A DNA stretch of 64,000 bases from Pirellulaceae bacterium (GTDB taxonomy: Bacteria > Planctomycetota > Planctomycetia > Pirellulales > Pirellulaceae). The translations under genes and the position numbers were made by a program. Within the stretch, counting starts at the first letter, position 1, and every line of letters starts with the position of its first letter. Positions 16,843 to 25,947 of the stretch are shown here, one piece after another. The stretch covers positions 310,001 to 374,000 of the forward strand of contig JAGYIQ010000005.1 in the NCBI GenBank assembly GCA_018402565.1, given 5' to 3'. The notes under the pieces were generated by a model, which was not told where the DNA came from, ran no database searches, and saw nothing but the letters and a program-made list of their open reading frames with translations.

Positions 16843-19548
16843 AACTGGGTCGGACAGAATCGCACCGGACAGAGCCTCACCGGACAGAGCCTCACCGGAC
16901 AGAGCCGCATCGGACAGAGCCGCATCGGACAGCGCCTTGGCAGGTAGAACTGCCCCGAGGACCGCCTTCTGAGTCGCAGCGGCAGGCAAGCTCACTGCAT
17001 CCACACGGGCGTGCGTCGTGTAAAATCGCCAACCGTCCGGGCCAGCAACCAATTGACCCGAGGACCGATTCTGCTCCCAAGTCGTCAACGGCTCCGGCAG
17101 CTTGACCCACCGTCGCAAATCCCGAGAAAAGGCCGCGGAGCACACCCAACGTCGCGGCGCCTCCGCGTCGCTGGAACTGTGAAACAACGCCAAATAACCC
17201 GACTCCACCGGCAACACCTGGTTGAGCGCGATCATCGTGCGATCGTAGTCCCGTTGCCCCAGGCCAATGATCGCTTCATCCTGCAGATTGACCCAGGCCG
17301 GCAAACGGCCGTGCTGCTGAAAGTACTCCACCGGCTTCTCGGCGCTGGCCAACCAGATGCCCGCATCGCGCCGCTCGTAGAACAAGTACCACCGGTCGTC
17401 GGTCGCCAAGACGGTGGGCGTGCCACGCGGACCCGCCGCAATCGGCTGGCCGTCCGCCGTGCGAATATCCAATGGACCGAGGACCCGCCAGTCTCGGCCG
17501 TCGTCCGAGACCAAGGCCTGAGCAATGTCGTCCCTGCCCTCGGCAAACATCCAATAACGCCCTGCCTGTTGCACCACCATCATGTCCTCGACCCAGTCCT
17601 CCTCGAGCAGCGGTCGGTCGCTGACACGCGTCCACTGCCAACCATCAGGACTGGTGGCCAAACCCAAGCGCTTGATCGACGATCGCTGGCCGTCGTAGCC
17701 CGTGTACCATAACTTGTAATGGTCCCCGTCGTAGTGGATCCAACCTCGCTCGCGAATGGCGGCATCCCAAGCCCCCGCACGCCCCGCAAACAACGGCTCC
17801 ACGTTCGCAGCCTGCCCAGCGGTTAACCCGTGGGCCAACGCCGGTGGGAACTCCAACGGCGGCTCCGAACTGCCATCCTCCGACGAAGCCGTTGGCAATT
17901 GCCACGGCGTTTCGGCTGGTGCGGCGAAGGCCTGCTGCCAGCGTTCCACCGTGGCCACGTCCGTCTCGCCCGGCAAGACTCGGAGTTGGTACCGCAGTTC
18001 GAGCGGTTGATCGGCCGTCAAGTTGTGTTCGAAGTACGAACCAAAACGCCCGTAATCCCGCTCGCTGAAACGCGCCTCCCCAGGATTCGCCGGATGCTCC
18101 AAGCGAGCACACGTCAGGCGGCGACCATCGATCACAAAGCTCATGCCATGGAAGGGCAAGTTGACATGCTGCGGATGGTCGGGCCAATTGCGAAAGCTGC
18201 CGGGCCGATCGATACCGTCCGGGCGGATGTAGTAGGTCTGGTCCTTGCTGATCTCGGCGACATGCTGCGAAGCGCGGAATTGAAACCCGGCGTGCTGCGG
18301 GTCACCCGCCAACACCAAGTCGCCGACCAACGACTCCAGCCGCGTCGAGAACTGGACCACACGCTGCTGGCCCACCAAGACCACAACCAACTCGCGCCAT
18401 TCGCGAACAAAGGGCTGAGCCGGCTGCACGGCCTCGTTCATCCAATGGATCTCGAGCACCTGGCGACCGTAGACCGGTCCGGCCTCGTGCACCGGTGTGG
18501 CCACCAAACGCTGGTGGGCCTTTTTGGCGTGCCACGTGTCGATCTCGGCCTGCTTCCCCTGCTGCGTCAGGCGAATGCGGTTCCACCCCAGAAACAGGCC
18601 GCGGTGATGCGGGAATAGCCCGCCACTGCCCTTGGTGATCGGATCGGACCAACCCGGCAACCAGAGATGATGAAACACCTTGTAAGTTTCGTCGCGAAGA
18701 GCGGGGGAAGAATCGTCGAAAGCTTGGCCCATCAAACGCAGCACCGGTTGCTCCCCCAGCCGCAGTTCGCGACACACCGGCGCAGCCGCTGCTGCGTCAC
18801 CCGCTTCACTGGCTTCACCCGCTTGACTGGCTTCCTTGGCCGCCGTTGGCAACGCGTGCCACTGCAGAGCGACGGCGGGCTGCTGGGCATCGGCCTGGGC
18901 CAACTGCCACGGTCCGGGGCTGTCCAGTGGCGCGACCCAGGTCAACCAGCGTCGATTCGCCTCGTCCGGGGCACCCGCAGCGGATGCATCCACGTCCAAC
19001 AACCACGCTTCGCCGACCTGAGCCAGATACCGTTGACCGGCGGCGTCTTGCACATGGACGGTCGCCGGTAGAGTTCCCCCACCATATTCGGCCAAATGGT
19101 CGACGGAAACCGCGCGGCGCAGCACCCCCCACCCGGCTTCGTCTTGGGCCGTCACAGCCGCTGCCGCACCCGCCCTGCCGGCCCCAGAAGCCAGACCATC
19201 CGACGCCAGACCATCCGACGCCAGACCGCCGAACACCGGAGTCCCCAACGCGACCACCACCAACCCAAGCGCCAAACCAAGCGCCAAACCAAGCGCCAAA
19301 CCGGCCGCCCGAGTCACCGCCCGAGTCACCGCCCGAGTCACCGCTGTGGTCACCCGCGGCCAGGGTTGAAACATCAAACACGATCGCCCTGGCAAGTGTT
19401 CAGGCAAGCGCTCAGGCAAGCGCTCAGGCAAATTCGTGTCCCCGTCACGACCGGCTGGCCAATGATCCATGGACTCGGAGCCAGTGAACTCGAGACCGAG
19501 GGACTCGAAACCATGCGGCAGTTGCCTGGCGCTGAGTGGAGCTCGCAT
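16804..19548 (-). CDS. Secreted PmoA-like (DUF6807) protein fused to a beta-propeller domain
   Basis: 914 residues from the ATG at 19548, which has an AAGGTGAG ribosome binding site; a later ATG at 19374 would start just before the membrane segment. Residues 65-105 are a repeat-built hydrophobic segment (VTRA x3, LGLA x3) acting as signal or anchor. About 255-550 is the DUF6807/PmoA-like domain, with FPHHRGLFLGWN. About 580-860 resembles a five-bladed glycosidase-type propeller (WYTGYDGQRSS, MFAEGRD, WYLFYERRDAG). Short tandem duplications also form the N-terminal LPERLPERLPE and the C-terminal ALSDAALSDAALSGEA tail. The start lies 28 bp downstream of recA. Probable extracytoplasmic carbohydrate-related function; reaction unknown. 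Confidence 0.72.
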   Translation of the reverse strand: MRAPLSARQLPHGFESLGLEFTGSESMDHWPAGRDGDTNLPERLPERLPEHLPGRSCLMFQPWPRVTTAVTRAVTRAVTRAAGLALGLALGLALGLVVVALGTPVFGGLASDGLASDGLASGAGRAGAAAAVTAQDEAGWGVLRRAVSVDHLAEYGGGTLPATVHVQDAAGQRYLAQVGEAWLLDVDASAAGAPDEANRRWLTWVAPLDSPGPWQLAQADAQQPAVALQWHALPTAAKEASQAGEASEAGDAAAAAPVCRELRLGEQPVLRLMGQAFDDSSPALRDETYKVFHHLWLPGWSDPITKGSGGLFPHHRGLFLGWNRIRLTQQGKQAEIDTWHAKKAHQRLVATPVHEAGPVYGRQVLEIHWMNEAVQPAQPFVREWRELVVVLVGQQRVVQFSTRLESLVGDLVLAGDPQHAGFQFRASQHVAEISKDQTYYIRPDGIDRPGSFRNWPDHPQHVNLPFHGMSFVIDGRRLTCARLEHPANPGEARFSERDYGRFGSYFEHNLTADQPLELRYQLRVLPGETDVATVERWQQAFAAPAETPWQLPTASSEDGSSEPPLEFPPALAHGLTAGQAANVEPLFAGRAGAWDAAIRERGWIHYDGDHYKLWYTGYDGQRSSIKRLGLATSPDGWQWTRVSDRPLLEEDWVEDMMVVQQAGRYWMFAEGRDDIAQALVSDDGRDWRVLGPLDIRTADGQPIAAGPRGTPTVLATDDRWYLFYERRDAGIWLASAEKPVEYFQQHGRLPAWVNLQDEAIIGLGQRDYDRTMIALNQVLPVESGYLALFHSSSDAEAPRRWVCSAAFSRDLRRWVKLPEPLTTWEQNRSSGQLVAGPDGWRFYTTHARVDAVSLPAAATQKAVLGAVLPAKALSDAALSDAALSGEALSGEALSGAILSDPVLPRGAGRQNAIQ

Positions 19549-19575
19549 TCGCTCACCTTTCTGCTGGGATTGCGT

Positions 19576-20676
19576 TTATTCTTCGGCCTCTGCGGCGTCG
19601 TCGGCGTCCAGCGCGACAATGGCGCCGTCCACGTAGCCCCCGGCCTCCATGATCTTGTCGCAGATTTCGCGGCAAACCGCGGGATTATCGCGGAGATAGC
19701 CTCGAGCCTTCTCTTTGCCTTGGCCGATCATTTCGTCATTGTACTTGAACCAGGCTCCGGACTTGACCACGATCTTGTGCAGCACGCCCAAGTCCAGCAC
19801 ATCGCCTTCAAAACTGATGCCATTGGAGTGCATCATGTCGAATTCGGCCACGCGGAACGGCGGGGCCACTTTGTTCTTGACGATCTTGCAGCGAACGCGT
19901 TGCCCGACGACCTCTTCGCCGTCCTTCAACGCCCCAATGCGGCGCACGTCCACGCGGCACGAAGCGTAGAACTTCAAGGCACGGCCACCCGGAGTCGTTT
20001 CCGGCGAACCGTAACTGACGCCAATCTTTTCGCGAATCTGGTTGATAAACACCACACAAGTCTTGCTGCGATTGATGGCCCCCGTCAGCTTCCGCAGCGA
20101 TTGGCTCATCAAGCGAGCCTGCAGGCCGACGTGCGAATCGCCGATCTCGCCGTCCAGTTCCTTCTGTGGCACCAAGGCCGCCACCGAGTCGACCACGACG
20201 ATATCCACCGCGTTGCTCTTGACCAACATCTCGCAGATCTGCATCGCCTCCTCGCCGCTGCTGGGCTGGCTGACCAGCAAGGTCTCCAACTGCACGCCCA
20301 ACTTCTTGGCCCAACGCGGATCAAACGCGTGCTCGGCGTCGATAAACGCGGCCACCCCCCCCGTCTTCTGGGCACTGCCGATCACGTGCAAGGCCAAAGT
20401 CGTCTTGCCGCTGGACTCCGGACCGTAGACCTCGATCACCCGGCCCACCGGAAAGCCATTGCCGCCCAACGCCATGTCCAAGGACAAGCTGCCCGTCGAG
20501 ATCGCGCGGATGTCCTGCGTGCTGCTCTCGCTCAGCGACATGATCGAACCGTCGCCGAACGTCTTCTCGATCTGCTGGAAGGCTGTCTTCAAATTGGCGT
20601 TGGCATCTAAAATCTTTTGGAAGGGAGACTCACCGGACTTCGTCTTGACGCTGTCGGACTTGGCTTTTTTAGGCAT
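19576..20676 (-). CDS. recA: Recombinase A
   Basis: 366 residues from the ATG at 20676, preceded by AGAGGT; an in-frame extension upstream is unlikely. RecA forms ATP-dependent filaments on single-stranded DNA for strand exchange and SOS coprotease activity. The Walker A GPESSGKT is at 85-92. The Walker B region is [12 protein letters not shown], the family signature [14 protein letters not shown] is present, and the C-terminus is acidic. It precedes the PmoA-like gene on the same strand. I did not find a convincing SOS operator in the 140 bp upstream. Confidence 0.98.
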   Translation of the reverse strand: MPKKAKSDSVKTKSGESPFQKILDANANLKTAFQQIEKTFGDGSIMSLSESSTQDIRAISTGSLSLDMALGGNGFPVGRVIEVYGPESSGKTTLALHVIGSAQKTGGVAAFIDAEHAFDPRWAKKLGVQLETLLVSQPSSGEEAMQICEMLVKSNAVDIVVVDSVAALVPQKELDGEIGDSHVGLQARLMSQSLRKLTGAINRSKTCVVFINQIREKIGVSYGSPETTPGGRALKFYASCRVDVRRIGALKDGEEVVGQRVRCKIVKNKVAPPFRVAEFDMMHSNGISFEGDVLDLGVLHKIVVKSGAWFKYNDEMIGQGKEKARGYLRDNPAVCREICDKIMEAGGYVDGAIVALDADDAAEAEE

Positions 20677-20815
20677 GGGACGGGTAGACCTCTTTGCTAG
20701 ACGTGACGAATGGACGGCCACAGGACGGTGCATTCTGACCGGTGCCGCTGGCGGTTGCAAGCAACCCCCACTATCTTCGCGGGGTGGTGTGACACATCAG
20801 GTCACAGGGAGAAAA

Positions 20816-21079
20816 TTATTTGGTCAGAATCAGCTTGTCCTGTTTCGTCCGCCGCAGGCGATACAGACTGCCCGCGTGCTCGATCCACACCTCATCCCCA
20901 CATCGCACCAAAGAAGAAAACGGAATAATTTTCGGTAAGCTGGCAGCCGCGCCCGCCGACTCGCCCGCCGCGGGACTCGGATCGGACTGACCCGGGCCGG
21001 ACTGACCCGGATCGGACTTGCCCGGGCCAGATTGGCCGGGACCCATGGCCGCTGGCCCACCTGTTCCGCTGTCCGACAT
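20816..21079 (-). CDS. hemP: Hemin uptake protein HemP family, with disordered N-terminus
   Basis: 87 residues from the ATG at 21079, behind a strong AAGGAG. The last 35 residues match HemP: IPFSSLVRCGDEVWIEHAG followed by SLYRLRRTKQDKLILTK. The first 50 are a Gly/Ser/Pro-rich low-complexity leader built from GQSGPGQSDPG-type repeats, absent from classical 50-60-residue HemP. HemP proteins are small and linked to iron/hemin uptake and its regulation. A perfect inverted repeat upstream (21182-21198) could be its operator. The family call rests on the C-terminal motif. Confidence 0.8.
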   Translation of the reverse strand: MSDSGTGGPAAMGPGQSGPGKSDPGQSGPGQSDPSPAAGESAGAAASLPKIIPFSSLVRCGDEVWIEHAGSLYRLRRTKQDKLILTK

Positions 21080-21181
21080 CCACGAACTCCTTAAAAACAC
21101 CGCAACCATCACTCGCCCCCACCCCCAATCGACCGCTCCCCTCTGGCCATCCCCCCAGGTCACCAAAACCGCATGCACTTA

Positions 21182-21198
21182 TTGAGATCGGGTCTCAA
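21182..21198. promoter_or_regulatory. Inverted repeat between hemP and rpmG
   Basis: TTGAGA-TCGGG-TCTCAA is a perfect 6-bp inverted repeat with a 5-nt centre, in the divergent region upstream of both genes. It is not a classical Fur box. Candidate operator for the hemP-like gene (inference). Confidence 0.35.
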
Positions 21199-21358
21199 TA
21201 TCAAGATTGTACAAGCAGCCCCGGGACTAGCAAGGGCCTGGGAATTGCAGATTCACCACAAAACCGCCGATTTTGGGACTGGTAGACCGCCACAATTTCC
21301 CCTACAATTCCCAATCCTCACTCACGAGAACCTCGTTTACCTCCGCGGAGAACTGGCT

Positions 21359-21523
21359 GTGGCCAAGAGCAAGAAGAAAGTCGTCACCGTGTTTCTGGTC
21401 TGCGAAGAAACCGGCGATTATAACTACGCCATCCGTCGTCGCACCGGCGGCGAGAAACTGAAACTGAAGAAGTACAGCCCTCGCCTGCGCCGTCATACGG
21501 TCCACGTCGAGAAGAAGAAGTAA
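21359..21523 (+). CDS. rpmG: 50S ribosomal protein L33
   Basis: 54 residues from the GTG at 21359 (VAKSKKKVVTVFLVCEETGD), preceded by CGGAGA. The L33 pattern is clear: YNYAIRRRTGG, then KLKLKKYSPRLRRHTVHVEK. Only one cysteine is present, so this is a zinc-free (C-minus) version. The non-ATG start makes it easy to miss. It is monocistronic as far as can be seen. Confidence 0.93.
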   Translation: MAKSKKKVVTVFLVCEETGDYNYAIRRRTGGEKLKLKKYSPRLRRHTVHVEKKK

Positions 21524-21538
21524 GATTTCGGCTGAAAA

Positions 21539-21800
21539 CGCTGGTCAGACAGATACTGGTCAGACAGATACTGGACCAGACCGAGTTTGTTCAGACAGAG
21601 TCTGGCCAGAGAGAGTTGCGGCAAGCACACTAGTGAGTGATGGCCGGTGAGCGATGGTCCGTTGGTATTGGCAGAACACCGACGGGAGTGGCGGGCCTAA
21701 ATTTCCAGGGCTCGATGTTCGGGACTCGATTTTCGGGCCCCAGTTTTCGGGCCCCAGTTTTCGGGCCCCAGTTTCGGGCCCCAGTTTCGGGCCCCAGAAG
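21539..21800 (+). repeat. Short tandem repeats downstream of rpmG
   Basis: A 17-bp unit (GGTCAGACAGATACT plus two bases) is present twice plus degenerate copies at about 21541-21610. At about 21735-21795 a 15-17-bp unit CAGTTTTCGGGCCC recurs four times. Neither region is coding. Both fit the local slippage pattern of this genome. Confidence 0.75.
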
Positions 21801-21861
21801 GTGCCTGCCACGCTCCTGTGCTGGTTGATGTCAAACCCCTCCTAGTCCCCTCGGCCTAATC

Positions 21862-22485
21862 ATGCCCATAGCCACAGAGTGCCCGCATTGCGGCAAAGCC
21901 TATCAAGTCGCCGAATCAAGCGTGGGCAAACAAGTCAAATGCCAGGCCTGCGGCAAAGCCTTCGCGGTCCGGCCCAGTAGTTCGGCCCGCCCCGGCAGTT
22001 CGGCGGGCAAAGCTCCGGTCGCCTCCCCCCAGGGGCAACGCTCGGCGGGCAGCTCGACAGCCGTGGCCGAACGGACACGGATTGCCAAACTCGAGGCCGA
22101 TTTTGGCCTACAGCCGCTGCCTCCCAACCCCAACAAAGTCTTCCCGGAAACCGATTTCCAGCGTCCGAAGAACTCGCCCAGCCCCCTGGCCAACCATGTC
22201 ATCGACGACCCGGGCTTCGAGCAACTGAGTGAGGCGGAATTGACCGCCCAGCGGCAAGCCGAAGCGGCCGCTCGCGAAGCCGAAGCCCTGACCTACGGCA
22301 AAGACGAGGACGAGCTGGCTCCCGGCCCAGCCCGCGAGAAGAGCAAAGGCGAACAAGCGGCACTCGGGGTGGCGGGCGTCGTACTGTTCTATGTGATCGG
22401 CAACATTATCGTATACTTTGCCACCAACGGCGAGTCGCTGTTGATGCCCAAAGCAGTGGCTCGGCTCCTGAACTTGGCCCAGTAA
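21862..22485 (+). CDS. MJ0042-type zinc-ribbon membrane protein
   Basis: 207 residues. The N-terminal zinc ribbon has Cys7, Cys10, Cys27 and Cys30 in CPHCGKAYQV...CQACGKAFAV, the MJ0042 signature common in planctomycetes. A disordered Ser/Pro/Ala region follows, then a charged helical part. A C-terminal hydrophobic segment (about 167-187, GVAGVVLFYVIGNIIVYF) makes it tail-anchored, with the zinc ribbon probably cytoplasmic. Function unknown; such ribbons usually mediate protein contacts. It is followed by rpe on the same strand. Confidence 0.75.
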   Translation: MPIATECPHCGKAYQVAESSVGKQVKCQACGKAFAVRPSSSARPGSSAGKAPVASPQGQRSAGSSTAVAERTRIAKLEADFGLQPLPPNPNKVFPETDFQRPKNSPSPLANHVIDDPGFEQLSEAELTAQRQAEAAAREAEALTYGKDEDELAPGPAREKSKGEQAALGVAGVVLFYVIGNIIVYFATNGESLLMPKAVARLLNLAQ

Positions 22486-22512
22486 CTAAGGGGCAAGCCA
22501 GCCGACCGGGCC

Positions 22513-22575
22513 TGCTCCAATACGCTGCCAGCACGTTTGCCAGCACGTTTGCCAGCACGTTTGCCAGCCCCTTTG
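22513..22575 (+). repeat. Tandem 12-bp repeat before rpe
   Basis: TGCCAGCACGTT is repeated four to five times (the last degenerate) in the gap between the zinc-ribbon gene and rpe. It is noncoding in the rpe frame. Confidence 0.8.
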
Positions 22576-22613
22576 CCAGGCCATTCGCCTGGCCCTGCGT
22601 CAGGACTTCCGCC

Positions 22614-23321
22614 ATGACCACTGCCGTTCCCCCTGCCTCCGCACTGCTGGATAAACTCCGCGGTCCCGGTCCGCTGATCCTGCCCTCGATGTTGCTGTGC
22701 GATTTTGCCAATTTGCAACGCGAGGCCGAACGCTTGTCCGAGGCCGGCTTCCAGGCCTTGCACCTGGATGTGATGGACGGTGTCTTTGTCCCCAACCTCT
22801 CGTACGGGCTCAGTGTCGTCAAATCGCTCCGCCGCGTGACCCCGTTGCCGCTGGACGTGCACCTGATGATCGCCAACCCGGCCCAATACATCGAGGCCTT
22901 TCGCGACGCTGGCGCCGACGTGATCACCTTTCACGCCGAGGCCACCTCGGATCACGCCGCGGTCTTGGAACAGATCCGTCGCACGGGTGCCGCCGCCGGC
23001 ATCGTACTCAACCCGGACACCCCGGTCAGCGACATCGCGGCCGTGGTCGAACTCTGCGACCTGGCCTTGGTCATGAGCGTGCAAGCCGGCTTTGGCGGGC
23101 AAGCCTTCCGCCCCGAGGCTTTAGAAAAATTCCAGCATTTCCGTCAACTTGCTCAAGCTCGACCGGACCTGATCCTGGAGATCGACGGCGGCATCAACCG
23201 CGAAACGGCGGCCCAAGCCTGGCGGGCCGGCGCCCAGTGGTTGGTCGTTGGCTCCGGCATCTTTGCTCACGATGATTACGCCGCTGCCCATCAAGCCTTG
23301 TTGGCGGCCTGCTCGACCTGA
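22614..23321 (+). CDS. rpe: Ribulose-phosphate 3-epimerase
   Basis: 235 residues, a TIM-barrel enzyme interconverting ribulose-5-phosphate and xylulose-5-phosphate in the pentose phosphate pathway. Signatures: LPSMLLCDF (23-31), LHLDVMDGVFVPN (49-61) with metal/catalytic His and Asp, DVHLMI (81-86), and the second catalytic Asp in LEIDGGIN near 190, followed by the phosphate-binding VVGSGIF. The ATG at 22614 follows AGGACTTCCGCC. It is convergent with the EEP-family gene, with a 15-bp gap. Confidence 0.96.
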   Translation: MTTAVPPASALLDKLRGPGPLILPSMLLCDFANLQREAERLSEAGFQALHLDVMDGVFVPNLSYGLSVVKSLRRVTPLPLDVHLMIANPAQYIEAFRDAGADVITFHAEATSDHAAVLEQIRRTGAAAGIVLNPDTPVSDIAAVVELCDLALVMSVQAGFGGQAFRPEALEKFQHFRQLAQARPDLILEIDGGINRETAAQAWRAGAQWLVVGSGIFAHDDYAAAHQALLAACST

Positions 23322-23336
23322 TCTCCCGCCCCGCTC

Positions 23337-24482
23337 TTAGCGCACCGCTGCTGCGGGTTCGGACGCCAGCGTCGCCGCTCCGGCCTCGTCCAACGAAAAT
23401 GCCGCCCAAACGGGCAGGTGGTCGCTGATCTCCAGAGCTTCCTCCATCGAGATGCGGAACCGGTCCTGCAGGTCGATCGTCCCTTGCCGCCCGAGGAACT
23501 CGGCGGTGCGATCGGCGTGATAGACCAGGTTGTCGTAGGCCTTGGTCCGCCGCGTGTTGGTCATCACGCGATCGTCCAGCACCGTTCGCCACTGCGGCCG
23601 CGCAGAGAATTGGGTCTGGGTCAGGATTTGACTGGGACTCAGATTAAAATCGCCCAAGATCAGTACATCGTCTTCTTTGCCCGCGTAGTCGCTCTCCAGT
23701 TGGTTCAGCAACGCCGAGACGTGGTCCATCTCCGCGATCCCCTCCTTGGGATCCAAATGCAAATTAACCAATAAAAACGAAAACGGCTTTGGACTGAGTT
23801 CGTCGCGGACTTGGAAACGCGTCACCAACGGCTCACGATGCAGTTTATCCTCGGGATCGGCGATGATGTACGGTTGCTCGATCACCTTGACTCGACGCGA
23901 ATCGTAAACATAGGCAAATCGCTCCACGTACGTCGTGCGGCCAACAAAGGGGCCAATCACATAATTGAACTGAGCATTGTACTTCTCATTCAACTTGGCG
24001 ACAAAGTTCTGCACGACCGCTTCGCGCTGCGAGACCACTTCCTGAATCGCCAACACATCAAACGGATAGGTCAATTCCATCAAGCGATCCATGACCACTG
24101 CGTTGGCCGACTTGGACTCGCCAAAGCGTTGGATGTTGAACGTCCCAATCAACAGCGGACGCGGGCCAGCCGACCCTGCCGCAGCACCACCATTGACGAC
24201 CGGCGTCCCAGGCAATCCCGGGCCCAGCGACCCTGTACCCAGCGACCCCGTACCAGCCGAAGTGCTCGGTGCGCTGGCCTGGCCGTTGGCCGGGCCCTCG
24301 GTCGCGGTTGTCTCCGTCGCGGTGGCGTCCGTCGGTGTCGTTCCGCCGCCGCAACCACTGCTCGCTACAAGCCCCAAGGCCAGCCACAACAGCAGCCAGA
24401 GTTGCGGACAAGACAAAAAACAAGTCGCTGGCGGCACGGAGACCTGCTGCGCACCGCGCAGAGGGGCATTCAAGTGAGACAT
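23337..24482 (-). CDS. Endonuclease/exonuclease/phosphatase-family exported protein
   Basis: 381 residues from the ATG at 24482, preceded by AAGGAAG. The N-terminus has a hydrophobic segment ending LVASSGCGGG, a plausible lipoprotein or secretion signal, then a Thr/Ser/Gly-rich linker with GTGSLGTGSLG duplication. The catalytic DNase-I-like fold follows: GTFNIQRFG, LAIQEVV with the metal-binding Glu, LVNLHLDP, LILGDFNLSP and the terminal SDHLPVW with the catalytic Asp-His pair. All core residues are present. It is likely an extracytoplasmic phosphodiesterase or nuclease; the substrate is unknown. Confidence 0.88.
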   Translation of the reverse strand: MSHLNAPLRGAQQVSVPPATCFLSCPQLWLLLWLALGLVASSGCGGGTTPTDATATETTATEGPANGQASAPSTSAGTGSLGTGSLGPGLPGTPVVNGGAAAGSAGPRPLLIGTFNIQRFGESKSANAVVMDRLMELTYPFDVLAIQEVVSQREAVVQNFVAKLNEKYNAQFNYVIGPFVGRTTYVERFAYVYDSRRVKVIEQPYIIADPEDKLHREPLVTRFQVRDELSPKPFSFLLVNLHLDPKEGIAEMDHVSALLNQLESDYAGKEDDVLILGDFNLSPSQILTQTQFSARPQWRTVLDDRVMTNTRRTKAYDNLVYHADRTAEFLGRQGTIDLQDRFRISMEEALEISDHLPVWAAFSLDEAGAATLASEPAAAVR

Positions 24483-24757
24483 GGAGGCTTCCTTGCTTCC
24501 TGACAATTCAACGACCGGGCGAGACCGGTGGCGGGACCGAGCTTCCTGCTCGGTTCAGCCGCGGGGTGACAGTAGAAAATAGCGATCGCCAAGTCGAGAG
24601 CAATTCAGTCCGCCAGGCCGGGCTGGGGGACGCGACCGGCCCAGCCGCCTGGTTGAGCAACGTAGAGTCGAGCAACGTAGAGTCGAACGACTTGCGGCGG
24701 CCGAGTTGAGGCGAACGACTTGCGGCGGCCGAGTTGCGGCGGCCGACTTGAAGCGAA
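24483..24757. repeat. Intergenic short repeats
   Basis: Between the EEP gene and the HDOD gene, GAGCAACGTAGAGTC occurs in tandem at about 24655-24685 and CGACTTGCGGCGGCCGAG-like units recur at 24690-24750. No gene is present. Confidence 0.6.
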
Positions 24758-25633
24758 CTACTCAGGCTGAGTCCACTGCAGCAGCGAGCGGCAGTTCGGG
24801 CTGAGGTTGATCGACGGGGCCAACTGCAAAAAGTCGCTGTCCGTGCGGTAGTAGAGTTCTTGAGCGCCGGTGTTGGGCAACAGCATCCGCACGCATTTCT
24901 CCAGGCGAGCCTGTTCGGGCCAAACCGGACTGGCTTCGGTCGGCAGCAGCGCCGCCACGGTCACGATCCGCTCGGCGTTGGTCTCGGTAAACGAGCTGGT
25001 CGGGGTCAAGTGCTGGCGAATCATGCTGACCAATTCCGGCGGGAAGTTCCACCGCTCGCACAGCATCGCGCCGATCTCGGCGTGGTTCCACCCGAAGTTA
25101 TCTTCTTCCAATTCGTGCAGGCGACGATTCTCCACCCGAGCCGTCCGCAGCAGCTTCTCGTAGTCCTTGGTCCGTTGGGTCAACAGCAACGGGATCGCCA
25201 AGTCTTGCATCAGTGCGCCGGCGAAGACCTCTTCCGGCGCTTCGTGCTGGCATTTCTCCGCGAAGTTACGCGCGAAGATGGCTCGACGCAGCGAGTCCTG
25301 CCACAACAGGCTGAGGGAAAACTCCTCGGACGGTGGCGGCTGAATAACGTTTTGCAGGGCCTTCCACAGCACGAAGTTCTTGATGGTCTTGTAGCCGACC
25401 AAGTTGATCGCCAACTGCACGCTGGAGATCTTCTGCGGGAAGCCGAAGTACGCCGAGTTGACATACTGCAGGACCTGGGCGGTCAAACCGGGATCCATCA
25501 GGATCGGCTCGGCGAATTCGTTGGGCCCCACATCCTCTCCCTGCGAGATCTCCAACAAAGCGACGGCGGTCTGCGGCATGACGCCGACCTTCGCGTTTTG
25601 CACAATTTCATCGACACAGAGTTCGCTGGGCAT
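24758..25633 (-). CDS. HDOD-domain protein
   Basis: 291 residues. The HDOD core covers about 10-215: LLEISQGEDVGPNEFAEPI, DPGLTAQVLQYVNSAYFG, INLVGYKTIKNFV and the degenerate HD region NHAEIGAMLCERWNFP. HDOD proteins lack the full metal-dependent phosphohydrolase site and act as signalling or scaffold modules. No extra output domain is visible, so this is a stand-alone HDOD protein, probably in a cytosolic signalling pathway. It is divergent from the small membrane protein gene at 25948. Confidence 0.88.
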   Translation of the reverse strand: MPSELCVDEIVQNAKVGVMPQTAVALLEISQGEDVGPNEFAEPILMDPGLTAQVLQYVNSAYFGFPQKISSVQLAINLVGYKTIKNFVLWKALQNVIQPPPSEEFSLSLLWQDSLRRAIFARNFAEKCQHEAPEEVFAGALMQDLAIPLLLTQRTKDYEKLLRTARVENRRLHELEEDNFGWNHAEIGAMLCERWNFPPELVSMIRQHLTPTSSFTETNAERIVTVAALLPTEASPVWPEQARLEKCVRMLLPNTGAQELYYRTDSDFLQLAPSINLSPNCRSLLQWTQPE

Positions 25634-25947
25634 GTTGAATCACCGTTGACCTTTCGATTAGGAGTGAGCGACCTGGGCTGAGGGACCCCGAACCGCTCCC
25701 GACCCGTGAGCCTGGAAACGTAGGTTGACGCACGCGAACTGCCCACCCAATTTTCTGCTGGGAATCGCCACTTACCCACAGGACCGGACCACCTGTACCG
25801 ATTCTGCGGCCTGAGCCTGTGGTGGACCGCCAACGCCCGTTGCCTTTTCGCCTCATCGCGGCTGCGAAACGCCACGTTGAATTTGAATGGGAATAGCAAC
25901 CGCATTGCGGCCACTGCTCCCATTCCCTCCCCAGGCGAAACTCGGCC
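25634..25947. other. Divergent promoter region, nothing further seen
   Basis: 314 bp separating the HDOD gene from the small membrane protein gene. No conserved motif or gene was recognised. Confidence 0.4.
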
